A stretch of 64,000 nt of DNA from Saccharospirillum sp. MSK14-1 (lineage in GTDB: Bacteria; Pseudomonadota; Gammaproteobacteria; Pseudomonadales; Natronospirillaceae): positions 806,001-870,000 of the forward strand of contig NZ_MIES01000033.1 in NCBI RefSeq assembly GCF_003054965.1. Reading direction: 5' to 3'. Positions 39,121-46,605 of the stretch are shown piece by piece. Made by a program: the position numbers and the translations under genes. How positions within the stretch are numbered: the stretch's first letter is position 1; every line of letters starts with the position of its first letter. Below the pieces are notes generated by a model. It was not told where the DNA came from, searched no databases, and saw only the letters and a list, made by a program, of their open reading frames with translations.

Positions 39121-39340
39121 CGTAGTGAGATCCACCGATACTAAAGTCCTCCTTTATTAAAAGTCTAAAAAATTCACTACCAGGAATTAGATCTTATAGC
39201 TAAGTGGAGTGTTATTGATGATGTTCTTTAGTTATGAAAAATGTTGGAAGGTTTTTATGAGTCTTTGTAGCTTTAATGATTCCAAGTGTATTTGAATATA
39301 CTTTGGTGCGATCTGCAGAATCAAATTGGAGGTGGTTGAC

Positions 39341-39667
39341 ATGTTTTTAAGAGCTATTGTGAAAATATTATTCTCACTCTTTATTCTATCCTCGTTAAGC
39401 GCGCATGCAAAAGACTGCTTTTATGCTGAGCTAGTAGCCATACAGCCTCAATCAACGGACATATTGGTCAGGGTGAGGAATGGTTCAGGTACCTATTGGA
39501 AGCGAGTTGCCAGTCAGGATGACCTTTATGCCGCGTCCTATCAGTCCGCTGCTCAGCATGCTCTTGCATCTGGATTGAGGGTTATGCTGCGTTTCTCCGA
39601 TTCGGATAATTACAATTGCTCATTCTCAGACTACGGCTCATCACCAGATGCATTCCGTGTTTATTAG
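39341..39667 (+). CDS. Small secreted two-cysteine protein, array member 4
   Basis: A 108-aa protein with a signal peptide ending SSLSAHA. The mature chain begins KDCFYAELVAIQ and includes AASYQSAAQHALASGLRVMLRFSD and the ending DAFRVY. It is closest to member 10 at 41874, which shares KDCFY, the SYQS-helix-Gly stretch and AFRVY. The ATG at 39341 is chosen because GGAGG lies 8 nt upstream; a TTG at 39326 overlaps that site. It begins the nine-gene right-hand run. Confidence 0.75.
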   Translation: MFLRAIVKILFSLFILSSLSAHAKDCFYAELVAIQPQSTDILVRVRNGSGTYWKRVASQDDLYAASYQSAAQHALASGLRVMLRFSDSDNYNCSFSDYGSSPDAFRVY

Positions 39668-39822
39668 CCCTAAGACTCTTTGGTTTTTTTGATCTGACAA
39701 CTAAACGTCCCGCAAAAAATAATCGTTAGTAATTAAATTACTATCTTATGGCTCGACACTCTCTCACTAAAATATCTTAAGTTAGAATATTGTAATTGAA
39801 TACTGACTATGGAATAGATTTA

Positions 39823-40161
39823 ATGAAGAAAATACTTTTTCTGATTACATTACTGGTTGTAAGTCATTCAGCATACGCAGAGTCATATACTGAAGTTAAT
39901 AATTTAAAAGTAAAAAGTGTCTTTGCTGGTTATGAAGAAGGCTGGGCATTTTTTGAATTGGAGTCAACGGTAGTCAATCCAAATGGTTGTGTATCGGGAC
40001 AAAATAAAATAATGGGTATAGACCCTGAAAGAAGTGATGTTGATCAGGTTCTTTCGGTCTTATTATATGCTCATTCGTCTGGCAGGACGATTGGTATTCA
40101 AATTTATAATGAAAGCTGTGTATATGATCATCCAGTTATTCGTCGTGTAAGAGTCTTTTAG
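39823..40161 (+). CDS. Small secreted two-cysteine protein, array member 5
   Basis: A 112-aa protein with a signal peptide (MKKILFLITLLVVSHSAYA). Cysteines lie in NPNGCVSGQ and NESCVYDH. The helix stretch is VLSVLLYAHSSGRTIGIQIY and the end RRVRVF, both family hallmarks. The ATG at 39823 follows GGAATAG; upstream in-frame codons lack a ribosome site. Function unknown. Confidence 0.74.
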   Translation: MKKILFLITLLVVSHSAYAESYTEVNNLKVKSVFAGYEEGWAFFELESTVVNPNGCVSGQNKIMGIDPERSDVDQVLSVLLYAHSSGRTIGIQIYNESCVYDHPVIRRVRVF

Positions 40162-40192
40162 TATAAAAAAAATACAAACGAGCGCAAGATCT

Positions 40193-40531
40193 ATGAAATA
40201 TTTAATTTTAATTATTCTGGTATTTATGTCTGGGTATGCCAGTGCCGAAGACTTCTACGACGGTGAGTGGCTGGAGTCGAGAATTGACTTGGTATATCCG
40301 GGGCAAAATGGCGATTTTAATATTCGCCTGGCCAACAACTCAATATGTCCCAATAGAAATAATTATTTCCGTGTATATATTGGCTACTACGGTGTGACAG
40401 AAGAAGGTGCAAATAAAATGTACGCCGCAGCACTTGCTGCGGCTAGTTAGTGATTGATTTTTAACGTAAATTTCGAAGTCGATTTGGATAATGAGCATTG
40501 CTATGTAAACCGAATGAAAGTCTTTCATTGA
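40193..40531 (+). pseudogene. Array member 6, interrupted by two consecutive in-frame stop codons
   Basis: From the ATG at 40193 the frame encodes a signal peptide and a mature chain close to the member at 42260 (both have a YYG or RVG followed by VTEE and an AAALAAA or MLAAAA helix). It stops at TAG (40448-40450) followed at once by TGA (40451-40453). The same frame then continues with the expected family C-terminus, VNFEVDLDNEHCYVNRMKVFH, to a TGA at 40529-40531, giving a total of 113 codons including stops, the family length. No frameshift is needed. The product would be an 85-aa protein lacking the last strand and second Cys. Two adjacent nonsense codons argue for real decay rather than a single read error. 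Confidence 0.72.
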
Positions 40532-40565
40532 TGTAGGCAGCGACGTTTAATAAAGGGGGGTGAAA

Positions 40566-40898
40566 ATGACTAGGTTATTGATCGTTTTAGTATGCGTACT
40601 TTCTTCTTATGCGCTGGCAGATTCTGGTCCACAATTGCAAAATCTTGAGGTAACCAGAATTTTTAACGATGGTGGTGAGTCTTACTATATTGAGTTTAAT
40701 AACGGCTCTATGCCCGGGTGTTTCTCTAATCGGGGTGGACGCCTGTTGCCATCAAATCCCCGTTTTTCTGAAACCTACAGCATGGTTCTGACCATTATGG
40801 CCACTGGTGGTATCAAGGGTGGCGTTAATTATGAAAATTTCCGAGATGACGATACATGGAGTGATTGTGAGATCACAGGGTTTGACCTGAGGCCATAG
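40566..40898 (+). CDS. Small secreted two-cysteine protein, array member 7
   Basis: A 110-aa protein with a signal peptide (MTRLLIVLVCVLSSYALA). Mature cysteines lie in MPGCFSNRGG and WSDCEITG. The helix is TYSMVLTIMATGGIKGGVNY, and the chain ends FDLRP rather than RVY. The ATG at 40566 has GGGGGG 6 nt upstream; a GTG at 40560 abuts that site. It starts 34 bp after the remnant of member 6. Confidence 0.73.
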   Translation: MTRLLIVLVCVLSSYALADSGPQLQNLEVTRIFNDGGESYYIEFNNGSMPGCFSNRGGRLLPSNPRFSETYSMVLTIMATGGIKGGVNYENFRDDDTWSDCEITGFDLRP

Positions 40899-40997
40899 CG
40901 ATTCCGCCATTTAAGGCGTCTCAAAAGACATCATTAATTAAGTTTAAGGGAATGACTCTAGTTTCAATATTGAAGAATTTAATTAAGAGGGAAGAAA

Positions 40998-41342
40998 ATG
41001 AAAAAATCTTTGTTGGCGATTATTTTTGCTTTAGGCTGCCTGGGAAGTGTAGGTGTATACGCTAGTTGTTCAGCAGATGCCTGTACTGGGGTCGGGCGGG
41101 ATGTTTTGCTTTCGGTATACCCTAATGGCAATGGCATATACCTCCAGGCAGGGAGCGGCCGTAGTGCACTCGACTGTAATTTGGTTGAAGGGCACTATAT
41201 GGTTCTGAGTCCTGATCATCCCGTATTTGAAGAAGCCTATTCCACCATACTAACTGCTTTGGTAAGCCAAAAAAGACTACAAGTTCGAATAAAGAATGGT
41301 TCTCCTATATGTGAAGTGTCATATGTTCGAATGTTTTTATAA
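40998..41342 (+). CDS. Small secreted protein with extra cysteines, array member 8
   Basis: A 114-aa protein with a signal peptide ending near GVYAS. Besides the two family cysteines (LDCNLVEG and PICEVSYV) it has two more just after the cleavage site (SCSADACTG), which could form an additional disulfide. The helix stretch is YSTILTALVSQKRLQVRI, and it ends VRMFL. GAGGGAAGAAA precedes the ATG. Function unknown. Confidence 0.73.
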   Translation: MKKSLLAIIFALGCLGSVGVYASCSADACTGVGRDVLLSVYPNGNGIYLQAGSGRSALDCNLVEGHYMVLSPDHPVFEEAYSTILTALVSQKRLQVRIKNGSPICEVSYVRMFL

Positions 41343-41376
41343 TGATAACTATTGATTTAACTACGGAGTTATAATT

Positions 41377-41697
41377 GTGAGAGCGATATTTATTGCTTTT
41401 ATTTTTTTAATGTTACCACTTAGTGCATTTTCAGCTGGGCGAGATGTGCACGGGGTATCAGTTAATTACGTATATCAACAAGATTTGGAACCAACAGAGT
41501 TCGAATTTTCATCTAGTCGTCAGCATAACTGTGGCTCTGGAATCTATAGAGTTGTTAGTAATAATGAAACAGTTGCAAATAGAAAATTCTCGTTAGTGCT
41601 CGCCGCATTTACGTCAGGGAAAAGGTTGTCATTACGCGATACAGGTGCGTGTGTTGAAAATAGGGCGGTTATTTCATGGATAAGAATAACTAATTGA
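41377..41697 (+). CDS. Small secreted two-cysteine protein, array member 9
   Basis: A 106-aa protein with a GTG start preceded by GGAG at 8 nt and a signal peptide ending LSAFSA. Cysteines lie in HNCGSGIYRV and GACVENRA. The helix-turn FSLVLAAFTSGKRLSLRD is the clearest example of the family's AAxxxGKxL pattern. It starts only 34 bp after member 8, so these two may be co-transcribed. Confidence 0.74.
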   Translation: MRAIFIAFIFLMLPLSAFSAGRDVHGVSVNYVYQQDLEPTEFEFSSSRQHNCGSGIYRVVSNNETVANRKFSLVLAAFTSGKRLSLRDTGACVENRAVISWIRITN

Positions 41698-41873
41698 TTT
41701 TTTTGTTTTTCGAAATTAAGTTTTTCACACTCTATTTGTGAATATGATGATTAATAATTCGGTTATTTTTACTTCAAATATCACATGAATGTATCTCATG
41801 TATCTGGAGTGATACTGCGAGTTCTATAGTAGGCGTGGCATAAGCTTTATATGACATTTGTTAAGGAGGCATT

Positions 41874-42182
41874 GTGAGATATCTAGGTTTGATTTTCGCA
41901 TTTATATCAGTAGCTGTGCATGCAAAAGATTGCTTTTACTCAGAGGTATTAGCAATGCAGTCGCATCCGGATAAAGTGCTTGTTCTATTGGAAAATAACT
42001 CAGGCACAGTCTGGAAAAAAATAGCGCCACAAGATAGCCCATTCGCGAGTTCATATCAGTCTCTGGCTCAGCAGGCTTTCGCGACTGGGCAAAATGTCAT
42101 GCTTAGATATTCAGATGGATATGATTGTTATAGAACGGACTATGATGAAGTGCCAGAAGCATTTCGTGTTTATAAGTACTGA
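41874..42182 (+). CDS. Small secreted two-cysteine protein, array member 10
   Basis: A 102-aa protein, GTG start with AAGGAGG just upstream, signal peptide MRYLGLIFAFISVAVHA. The mature chain begins KDCFYSEVLAMQ and includes SYQSLAQQAFATGQNVMLRYSD and EAFRVYKY. It is a close paralogue of member 4. The helix ending in Gly then Val-Met-Leu-Arg-Tyr resembles the helix-strand step of SubB/PltB-like toxin B subunits (see findings). Confidence 0.75.
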   Translation: MRYLGLIFAFISVAVHAKDCFYSEVLAMQSHPDKVLVLLENNSGTVWKKIAPQDSPFASSYQSLAQQAFATGQNVMLRYSDGYDCYRTDYDEVPEAFRVYKY

Positions 42183-42259
42183 TTCTTAAGGTTTCTAGAC
42201 TCCTGGTTCAATAATACTCGTGTCTAAGACCTTATTAAATTCAATGAATAGGAGTGTGT

Positions 42260-42595
42260 ATGAGTTTTCGCCAATGTTCGTTTTTTCTGGGGTTGCTGTT
42301 CTTCATTTCGGTCACTCAGGCCGATGAGATATTTCACAAAGCGCGTATTAATATGCTCTATCCCTATACGGATGGCTATGTCTATGTGGGAATTGATAAT
42401 GAGCATGGCTCATGCCAGCACGGATATGATTATTACAGGTTGGAAGTCGGGCGTGTCGGTGTCACAGAAGAGTCAATCGATCGAATCTACACTGCGATGT
42501 TAGCGGCAGCAGCGCAGGGAAACCAGGTCGAAATTGTTTTTGAACCCAGTCCAGATGGCAACTGTTATATATCGCGCATAAAAGTTTTTTATTGA
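42260..42595 (+). CDS. Small secreted two-cysteine protein, array member 11
   Basis: A 111-aa protein with a signal peptide ending SVTQA. It is the intact counterpart of the pseudogene at 40193: shared features are the INMLYP/IDLVYP strand, GVTEES, the MLAAAAQGNQVEIVF helix-strand and NCYISRIKVFY at the end. Cysteines are in GSCQHGYD and GNCYIS. The ATG at 42260 has AGGAG 5 nt upstream; the GTG at 42254 overlaps that site. Confidence 0.75.
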   Translation: MSFRQCSFFLGLLFFISVTQADEIFHKARINMLYPYTDGYVYVGIDNEHGSCQHGYDYYRLEVGRVGVTEESIDRIYTAMLAAAAQGNQVEIVFEPSPDGNCYISRIKVFY

Positions 42596-42717
42596 TTTAT
42601 CCTTAAGAATTTTAAATGGATTGGTCTTTGCCCAAATTACTGAAGGCCGAATTGGGGTTAAAATAACTAAAGGGATTTTAAACGATTTATACCAATACAT
42701 AGAAATTAGGAGTGAGA

Positions 42718-43050
42718 ATGAAAATTAAATGTTTTTTGCTGGCGGTTTTGATTTCATCTAATGTATTCGCTAGTAACAATAGTACAATACAAACGGTAAA
42801 CGTATTGGAAGTCGGTCTGTCGATGAATACAAACCGTGTTTTTATACTCACGGATCAAGAGCTCACTCATTCATCTTGCTCGGATAAGCAGTACTTAAGT
42901 GTGCCACTCCCAAATCCAGCTGCCTATTTATTTTATTCTGTTACTCAGGCGGCCATGAATGAAGGTAAGCCCATAAGAGTGAGATACTCGAATAATGAGT
43001 GTATTAATAATGGAGCGGTAGTAGAAGTATTTTGGAGTCTAAATGAATAA
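42718..43050 (+). CDS. Small secreted two-cysteine protein, array member 12
   Basis: A 110-aa protein with a signal peptide (KIKCFLLAVLISSNVFA). Cysteines lie in HSSCSDKQYL and NNECINNGAV; the helix is VTQAAMNEGKPIRVRY and the end VVEVFW. It is the closest relative of member 2 (28078), which lies on the other side of the Rhs gene. The ATG at 42718 is preferred, with TAGGAG upstream. It is the last AT-rich gene of the island. Confidence 0.75.
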   Translation: MKIKCFLLAVLISSNVFASNNSTIQTVNVLEVGLSMNTNRVFILTDQELTHSSCSDKQYLSVPLPNPAAYLFYSVTQAAMNEGKPIRVRYSNNECINNGAVVEVFWSLNE

Positions 43051-43224
43051 ATATAGCTGATGGCAGTTTTGAAGCTGTATCTGTCCGATTAGCGCTAGCC
43101 AGAGTGCGCGTCCTGCGATATTAATGTCTTTTAGACTTAGGCTACCGCATTCTGGGTTCAGCCTACCTACACACTGCCGTTTCCGGCCTGCTATAGCTTC
43201 TGACTTCTGATGTATGAGGAAACC

Positions 43225-43842
43225 ATGAAACTTTCTCAGTTGACGCTCTTCCTGTTCGTTATTCTGTTCGCGGCCGGCTGTGCGACGCGCTCAGCAAATA
43301 CCATGACCACCACCGTCTTTAAAGATGGCACGAGCGAGACGATCCACTACACAAAGGACTACGTAGGCGGCAGTTGGGTGATTGAGGGCGAGATAGTCGT
43401 TGAGGTCTGGCTTGAGCACGACAAGCAGGTGGGTCCTTTTTACGGGCTGCAGCAGTCGATGGGTTGGTTAGGCCCAAGTGACCTGGAAGCCAATGCGGGC
43501 GTATCTGTGTATTTGGTGAATTTTACCGATACGCCGCGTGAGGTCACCGATTTGAAAGTGGTGTATGGGTTCAACGGCGTTAACATTGAAGCCGAAGAGG
43601 TGGTCATAGAGTTGATCCCTCGATCCTATACTCAGGTGCTGCCGGGCACTATTACCATTCCCAACTATCGCAGACAGGTTGGCGTGATCTCTGAGTTTAC
43701 ACTCGATGGCAGCGATTACTCTGTTCCGGTGAGTGCCATCCGGCTGACCGCAGAAGGCGCCTCGAGTGAGCGTGTGGACTTTCCCTGGTTCAAGCCGCCT
43801 TACTATCCATTTGATCCGCCTTTGACTCAAAGTAATTTTTAA
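43225..43842 (+). CDS. Predicted lipoprotein of unknown function
   Basis: A 205-aa protein. A leader ending LFAAGC gives a good lipobox (Ala-Ala-Gly-Cys19); the mature part has no recognised domain but contains beta-rich stretches and a Pro-rich end (FPWFKPPYYPFDPP). The ATG at 43225 follows GAGGAAACC; an in-frame ATG at 43210 overlaps this site. Its codon use and GC content match the housekeeping part again, so the accessory island ends between 43050 and 43225. Confidence 0.68.
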   Translation: MKLSQLTLFLFVILFAAGCATRSANTMTTTVFKDGTSETIHYTKDYVGGSWVIEGEIVVEVWLEHDKQVGPFYGLQQSMGWLGPSDLEANAGVSVYLVNFTDTPREVTDLKVVYGFNGVNIEAEEVVIELIPRSYTQVLPGTITIPNYRRQVGVISEFTLDGSDYSVPVSAIRLTAEGASSERVDFPWFKPPYYPFDPPLTQSNF

Positions 43843-43869
43843 CTCGTTTGTGCGGTGCTCAATGACCAC

Positions 43870-43895
43870 TGCCGTTAGTACCATTACTAGCGGCA
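43870..43895 (+). other. Eleven-base-pair hairpin between two lipoprotein genes
   Basis: TGCCGTTAGTA pairs with TACTAGCGGCA (one G-U) around CCAT. A second stem (GTTCAGCA with TGCTGAAC, 43911-43936) follows. Neither has a U-tract; they may shape the end of the upstream transcript. Confidence 0.35.
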
Positions 43896-43954
43896 AGTTC
43901 CAAAGCAGTCGTTCAGCATTGTTGGGTGTGCTGAACATTAATTAGGGTGCAACA

Positions 43955-44638
43955 ATGTATAAGCTTGTAATTGTAGTCTTTATGTCGGTTTTCCTCGCGG
44001 GCTGCGGTGGTTTGCCGGCCTCTGAGAAAGAGCGTCGGCAAGTATTGTTCGATGCCATCCGTAGTCACGATTTAGCCGCCGTGCAAACCATTGTGGAAAC
44101 GGGTGATGTTGATTTAGACCCGCCCTACCAGCCAAACCAGATTAATAAAGCGCTCGCTTATGCGACCATCTTTGGCAACCTGGAAATCGTTCAGTATATC
44201 CTCGCTCAAGGTGTGGATATTGATGGCCGTGTGTCCTATTACGGAACGGCGTTGTTGCGGGCGTCCGAGATGGGTCATTACGACATGGCTGAGTTTTTAA
44301 TTCGCTCCGGCGCGGATGTGAATGCGGCCAATGCCTTTGGTATTTCTGCGGTGGCAGGTTACTCCTTGGCGTGTAATACACAGATGCTCGGTATGGCTCT
44401 GGAGTATGGTGGCAATATTGATCAGGCGCATGTGATGACGGTTTCGAACGCCTATGGGGAGCTGGCTTATAACCCCATTCAATGGGCGGTGCTTAAAGGC
44501 AATATGGCGTGTGTTCAGTTTCTGGTCGAACATGGGGCCGATCTCAATGTGATTTCCAGAGATGACGAGACCTTGCTGGAAATGGCTGATCGCGAAGGGC
44601 ACGATGATATTAGAGCCTACCTGACCAACCACTATTGA
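43955..44638 (+). CDS. Ankyrin-repeat lipoprotein
   Basis: A 227-aa protein with a lipobox (VFLAGC, Cys17) and about five ankyrin repeats, for example NLEIVQYILAQGVDIDG, HYDMAEFLIRSGADVNAANA and NMACVQFLVEHGADLNVI. Ankyrin repeats bind proteins; bacterial ankyrin lipoproteins are often immunity-like or envelope-associated, but no partner is evident here. An AGGGTGC stretch precedes the ATG. Confidence 0.8.
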   Translation: MYKLVIVVFMSVFLAGCGGLPASEKERRQVLFDAIRSHDLAAVQTIVETGDVDLDPPYQPNQINKALAYATIFGNLEIVQYILAQGVDIDGRVSYYGTALLRASEMGHYDMAEFLIRSGADVNAANAFGISAVAGYSLACNTQMLGMALEYGGNIDQAHVMTVSNAYGELAYNPIQWAVLKGNMACVQFLVEHGADLNVISRDDETLLEMADREGHDDIRAYLTNHY

Positions 44639-44720
44639 GGTCTTCATCGCCTGACAAACTGGGCTTTGGTGCTTGGTGTAACAGGGTAGTGGAGTCGTTG
44701 CAGAAGCAGAAGGAAGCCGT

Positions 44721-45596
44721 ATGAACAGAGAAGAAGCGATACGGGTAACAAGACATGGCGCCATTGCGGCCGTTGTTTCTGGAACACTCTCTCTTGTATA
44801 CGTATTGCTTGCCATGGCATTGGACGCTCAAGGTGACTTCGCGTTTTTGAACGACCCCTACGCTCTTGTTGATAGTGCATTGCTGTTTATTTTAGCTTTC
44901 GGTGTTTATAAGAAATCACGATATGCCGCTCTCTTGCTGGTTGGCAATTTTTTGGTTTCAAAGCTGCTTCTGATTGTTGAAAGAAAAGGTATCAGCACTG
45001 GAGCACTGCTGCTATCGCTTATGTTTCTCTATTTTTATGTTAAAGCGCTGCAAGGTTGCTTTGCTTATAAGGCATTGGAGAAACAGGAAAACCCCAATTA
45101 TAAGAAGCGGTCGAAGTGGTTTTATTTTGCGGGCCTTCCGGTGACTGCGGTTATCGTGGTTGTCGTCGCCATCCTGTTAATTGACTACATCACTATTACA
45201 CCCTCAACTCAGGTTCAAACCGCTCGGCAGGTTGCCAGTCGGGATACACATGCCTTGGTGGCAAATGACATTTTGCTGGAAGACGAGCGGTTCGATTATT
45301 TTTACTCCTTCAGCACCGACCCAATGGCAGAAGGCGGTGTGTTGCTGACCAACGACCGGCTGCTGATGTACCTGCTCGATGACGTGAAGGAAGGCTACGA
45401 CGTTTACGGCATTCCTTTTGATGAAGTTTCGGACATTGAGTTGATGAGAGCCGGTGATGAGCAGACGACCAGTCTCTATCGAGTCTCGTCCATTGACGGG
45501 TTTTGGCTGCAGTTTTCGCTGGCCACTCAAGGGCAGGGCGACGATGACTTTATCGATTACCTGAAAACCCAGGCAATCAACCTCAGTGTGAACTGA
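44721..45596 (+). CDS. Membrane protein of unknown function with cytosolic or periplasmic C-terminal domain
   Basis: A 291-aa protein with about five hydrophobic segments in residues 10-160 (for example AIAAVVSGTLSLVYVLLAMA and GLPVTAVIVVVVAILLIDYI) followed by a soluble domain of about 130 residues. That domain, with VLLTNDRLLMYLLDD and IPFDEVSDIELM, looks like a PH-like (bPH) fold, a tentative reading. No specific function can be assigned. It precedes another uncharacterised exported gene by 38 bp. Confidence 0.6.
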   Translation: MNREEAIRVTRHGAIAAVVSGTLSLVYVLLAMALDAQGDFAFLNDPYALVDSALLFILAFGVYKKSRYAALLLVGNFLVSKLLLIVERKGISTGALLLSLMFLYFYVKALQGCFAYKALEKQENPNYKKRSKWFYFAGLPVTAVIVVVVAILLIDYITITPSTQVQTARQVASRDTHALVANDILLEDERFDYFYSFSTDPMAEGGVLLTNDRLLMYLLDDVKEGYDVYGIPFDEVSDIELMRAGDEQTTSLYRVSSIDGFWLQFSLATQGQGDDDFIDYLKTQAINLSVN

Positions 45597-45634
45597 AAGG
45601 GCTGTTCCTTGTGTCTAGCGTCTCAGGGGCTGGG

Positions 45635-46078
45635 ATGAACACCATGAAGAAAACGCTGATTATTTTAGCGGTTGTTGTTGGCATCGTCCTGGTGGCCTAT
45701 GCCGGACTGTCGATGGTGGTCAGCAGAAGCATTGATCGCTGGGAGGCAACGGCAGAAAGGCAAGTGCGTAACATCATTTTTGATCTGGATGAGTTGTCTG
45801 AATCGCAGATGAGAAAATACGTTTCGGCTAACGCGTCGCCAGAGTATCTACAAGCGATGATGCCATGGTTGGATTCGTTGGGCAGTCTGGAGAAGATTGA
45901 GACCATCGAGTTACAAACGCGTACAACCTGGACGTCGTTCACTGGGCAGGGTATTTCGCACCAATTTCACTATCAGGCTAAAGCGCAATACAGCCAGGCG
46001 TTGTTGACCTTTGATTTCAATTTTAGTGTCCGCGATGGCTTGCTGTACACCAACGGGTTTGAGATATCCGATGATTAA
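45635..46078 (+). CDS. Hypothetical membrane-anchored protein
   Basis: A 147-aa protein with one N-terminal hydrophobic helix (KTLIILAVVVGIVLVAYAGL) and an extracytoplasmic mature region of about 120 residues with no recognised domain. The start is uncertain: GTG at 45611 has AAAGGG upstream, ATG at 45635 follows AGGGGCTGGG, and a third candidate is at 45644. It follows the preceding membrane-protein gene by under 40 bp and may be in its operon. Confidence 0.55.
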   Translation: MNTMKKTLIILAVVVGIVLVAYAGLSMVVSRSIDRWEATAERQVRNIIFDLDELSESQMRKYVSANASPEYLQAMMPWLDSLGSLEKIETIELQTRTTWTSFTGQGISHQFHYQAKAQYSQALLTFDFNFSVRDGLLYTNGFEISDD

Positions 46079-46192
46079 AACGTTTGTTATCGATTAAGCG
46101 TAATCGGATAGAACCGCAGAGAATGATACTTGGTATAAGCCATCGGTTTAAAAATAGCGGTACCAACAAGGCGCTAGCAGGAGATACAAGGG

Positions 46193-46567
46193 TTGCGGCA
46201 ATTTGACAGAGAAGCAGTCGCGAGTTTTGTGCAGCAGGGCATTGCGGCTCTGTTGTTTCTTCAGGCGGCCGGGTTAGCGGTTGAGCTGTTACTGTCACTT
46301 GATGACATAAAATACCAAGCCTATAACGTTGCGCTGCCAGATGACGGGTTTGGGCTTTATCTGCTGTTTGTTGGATTAAACCTGCTGATTATCGGCGCCT
46401 CTCTGGTGCTTGGTATTTATTGGCTAAAAACAGACTTACCCAAAGTATGGTATTTCTTGCCATTATCCGTTGTGGCCGCACTCTATGGCGGTTTCAGTTT
46501 GATGATTCCGGCGGTGGCGTTTATATCATGGTGGCTCATTAGGCGAACTCGCCGTTCAGTCATGTAA
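46193..46567 (+). CDS. Small membrane protein of unknown function
   Basis: A 124-aa protein with three hydrophobic segments and a basic C-terminus (LIRRTRRSVM). The start is a TTG at 46193 preceded by AGGAG; no closer ATG exists. No family is recognised. It lies 115 bp after the previous gene and 38 bp before the GFA-family gene. Confidence 0.5.
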   Translation: MRQFDREAVASFVQQGIAALLFLQAAGLAVELLLSLDDIKYQAYNVALPDDGFGLYLLFVGLNLLIIGASLVLGIYWLKTDLPKVWYFLPLSVVAALYGGFSLMIPAVAFISWWLIRRTRRSVM

Positions 46568-46605
46568 AATTCATCTGGACATTCAAACAATAAGAGGCGG
46601 CCCCT

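Larger units (their letters stand above)
27210..43050 (+). repeat. Dispersed array of twelve paralogous small secreted two-cysteine protein genes
   Basis: Twelve + strand genes of about 102-114 codons share one plan: Sec signal peptide, short beta-rich N-terminal half, a first Cys near the middle, a helix with a small-residue-Gly-Lys/Arg-hydrophobic pattern (for example AAQAQGKKI, AAFTSGKRL, LYAHSSGRTI), a second Cys, and a final hydrophobic/basic strand often ending RVY, RVF or KVF. Three lie left (27210, 28078, 28574) and nine right (39341-43050) of the 601-aa/Rhs/lipoprotein block. Pairs are closer to each other: 28078 with 42718, 39341 with 41874, 40193 with 42260. Identity is low otherwise. 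The family grouping is my reading of the sequences. Confidence 0.65.

Noticed and set aside
27210-43050. Integron-like gene cassette array (many small same-strand genes with noncoding spacers)
   Set aside because: I looked for attC-type ends (RYYYAAC and GTTRRRY) recurring between genes. Only isolated GTTAGAC/GTTAGAT-like matches occur near 38660 and 39060, with no repeated structure and no integrase gene in the window. The genes are also paralogous, unlike integron cassettes.
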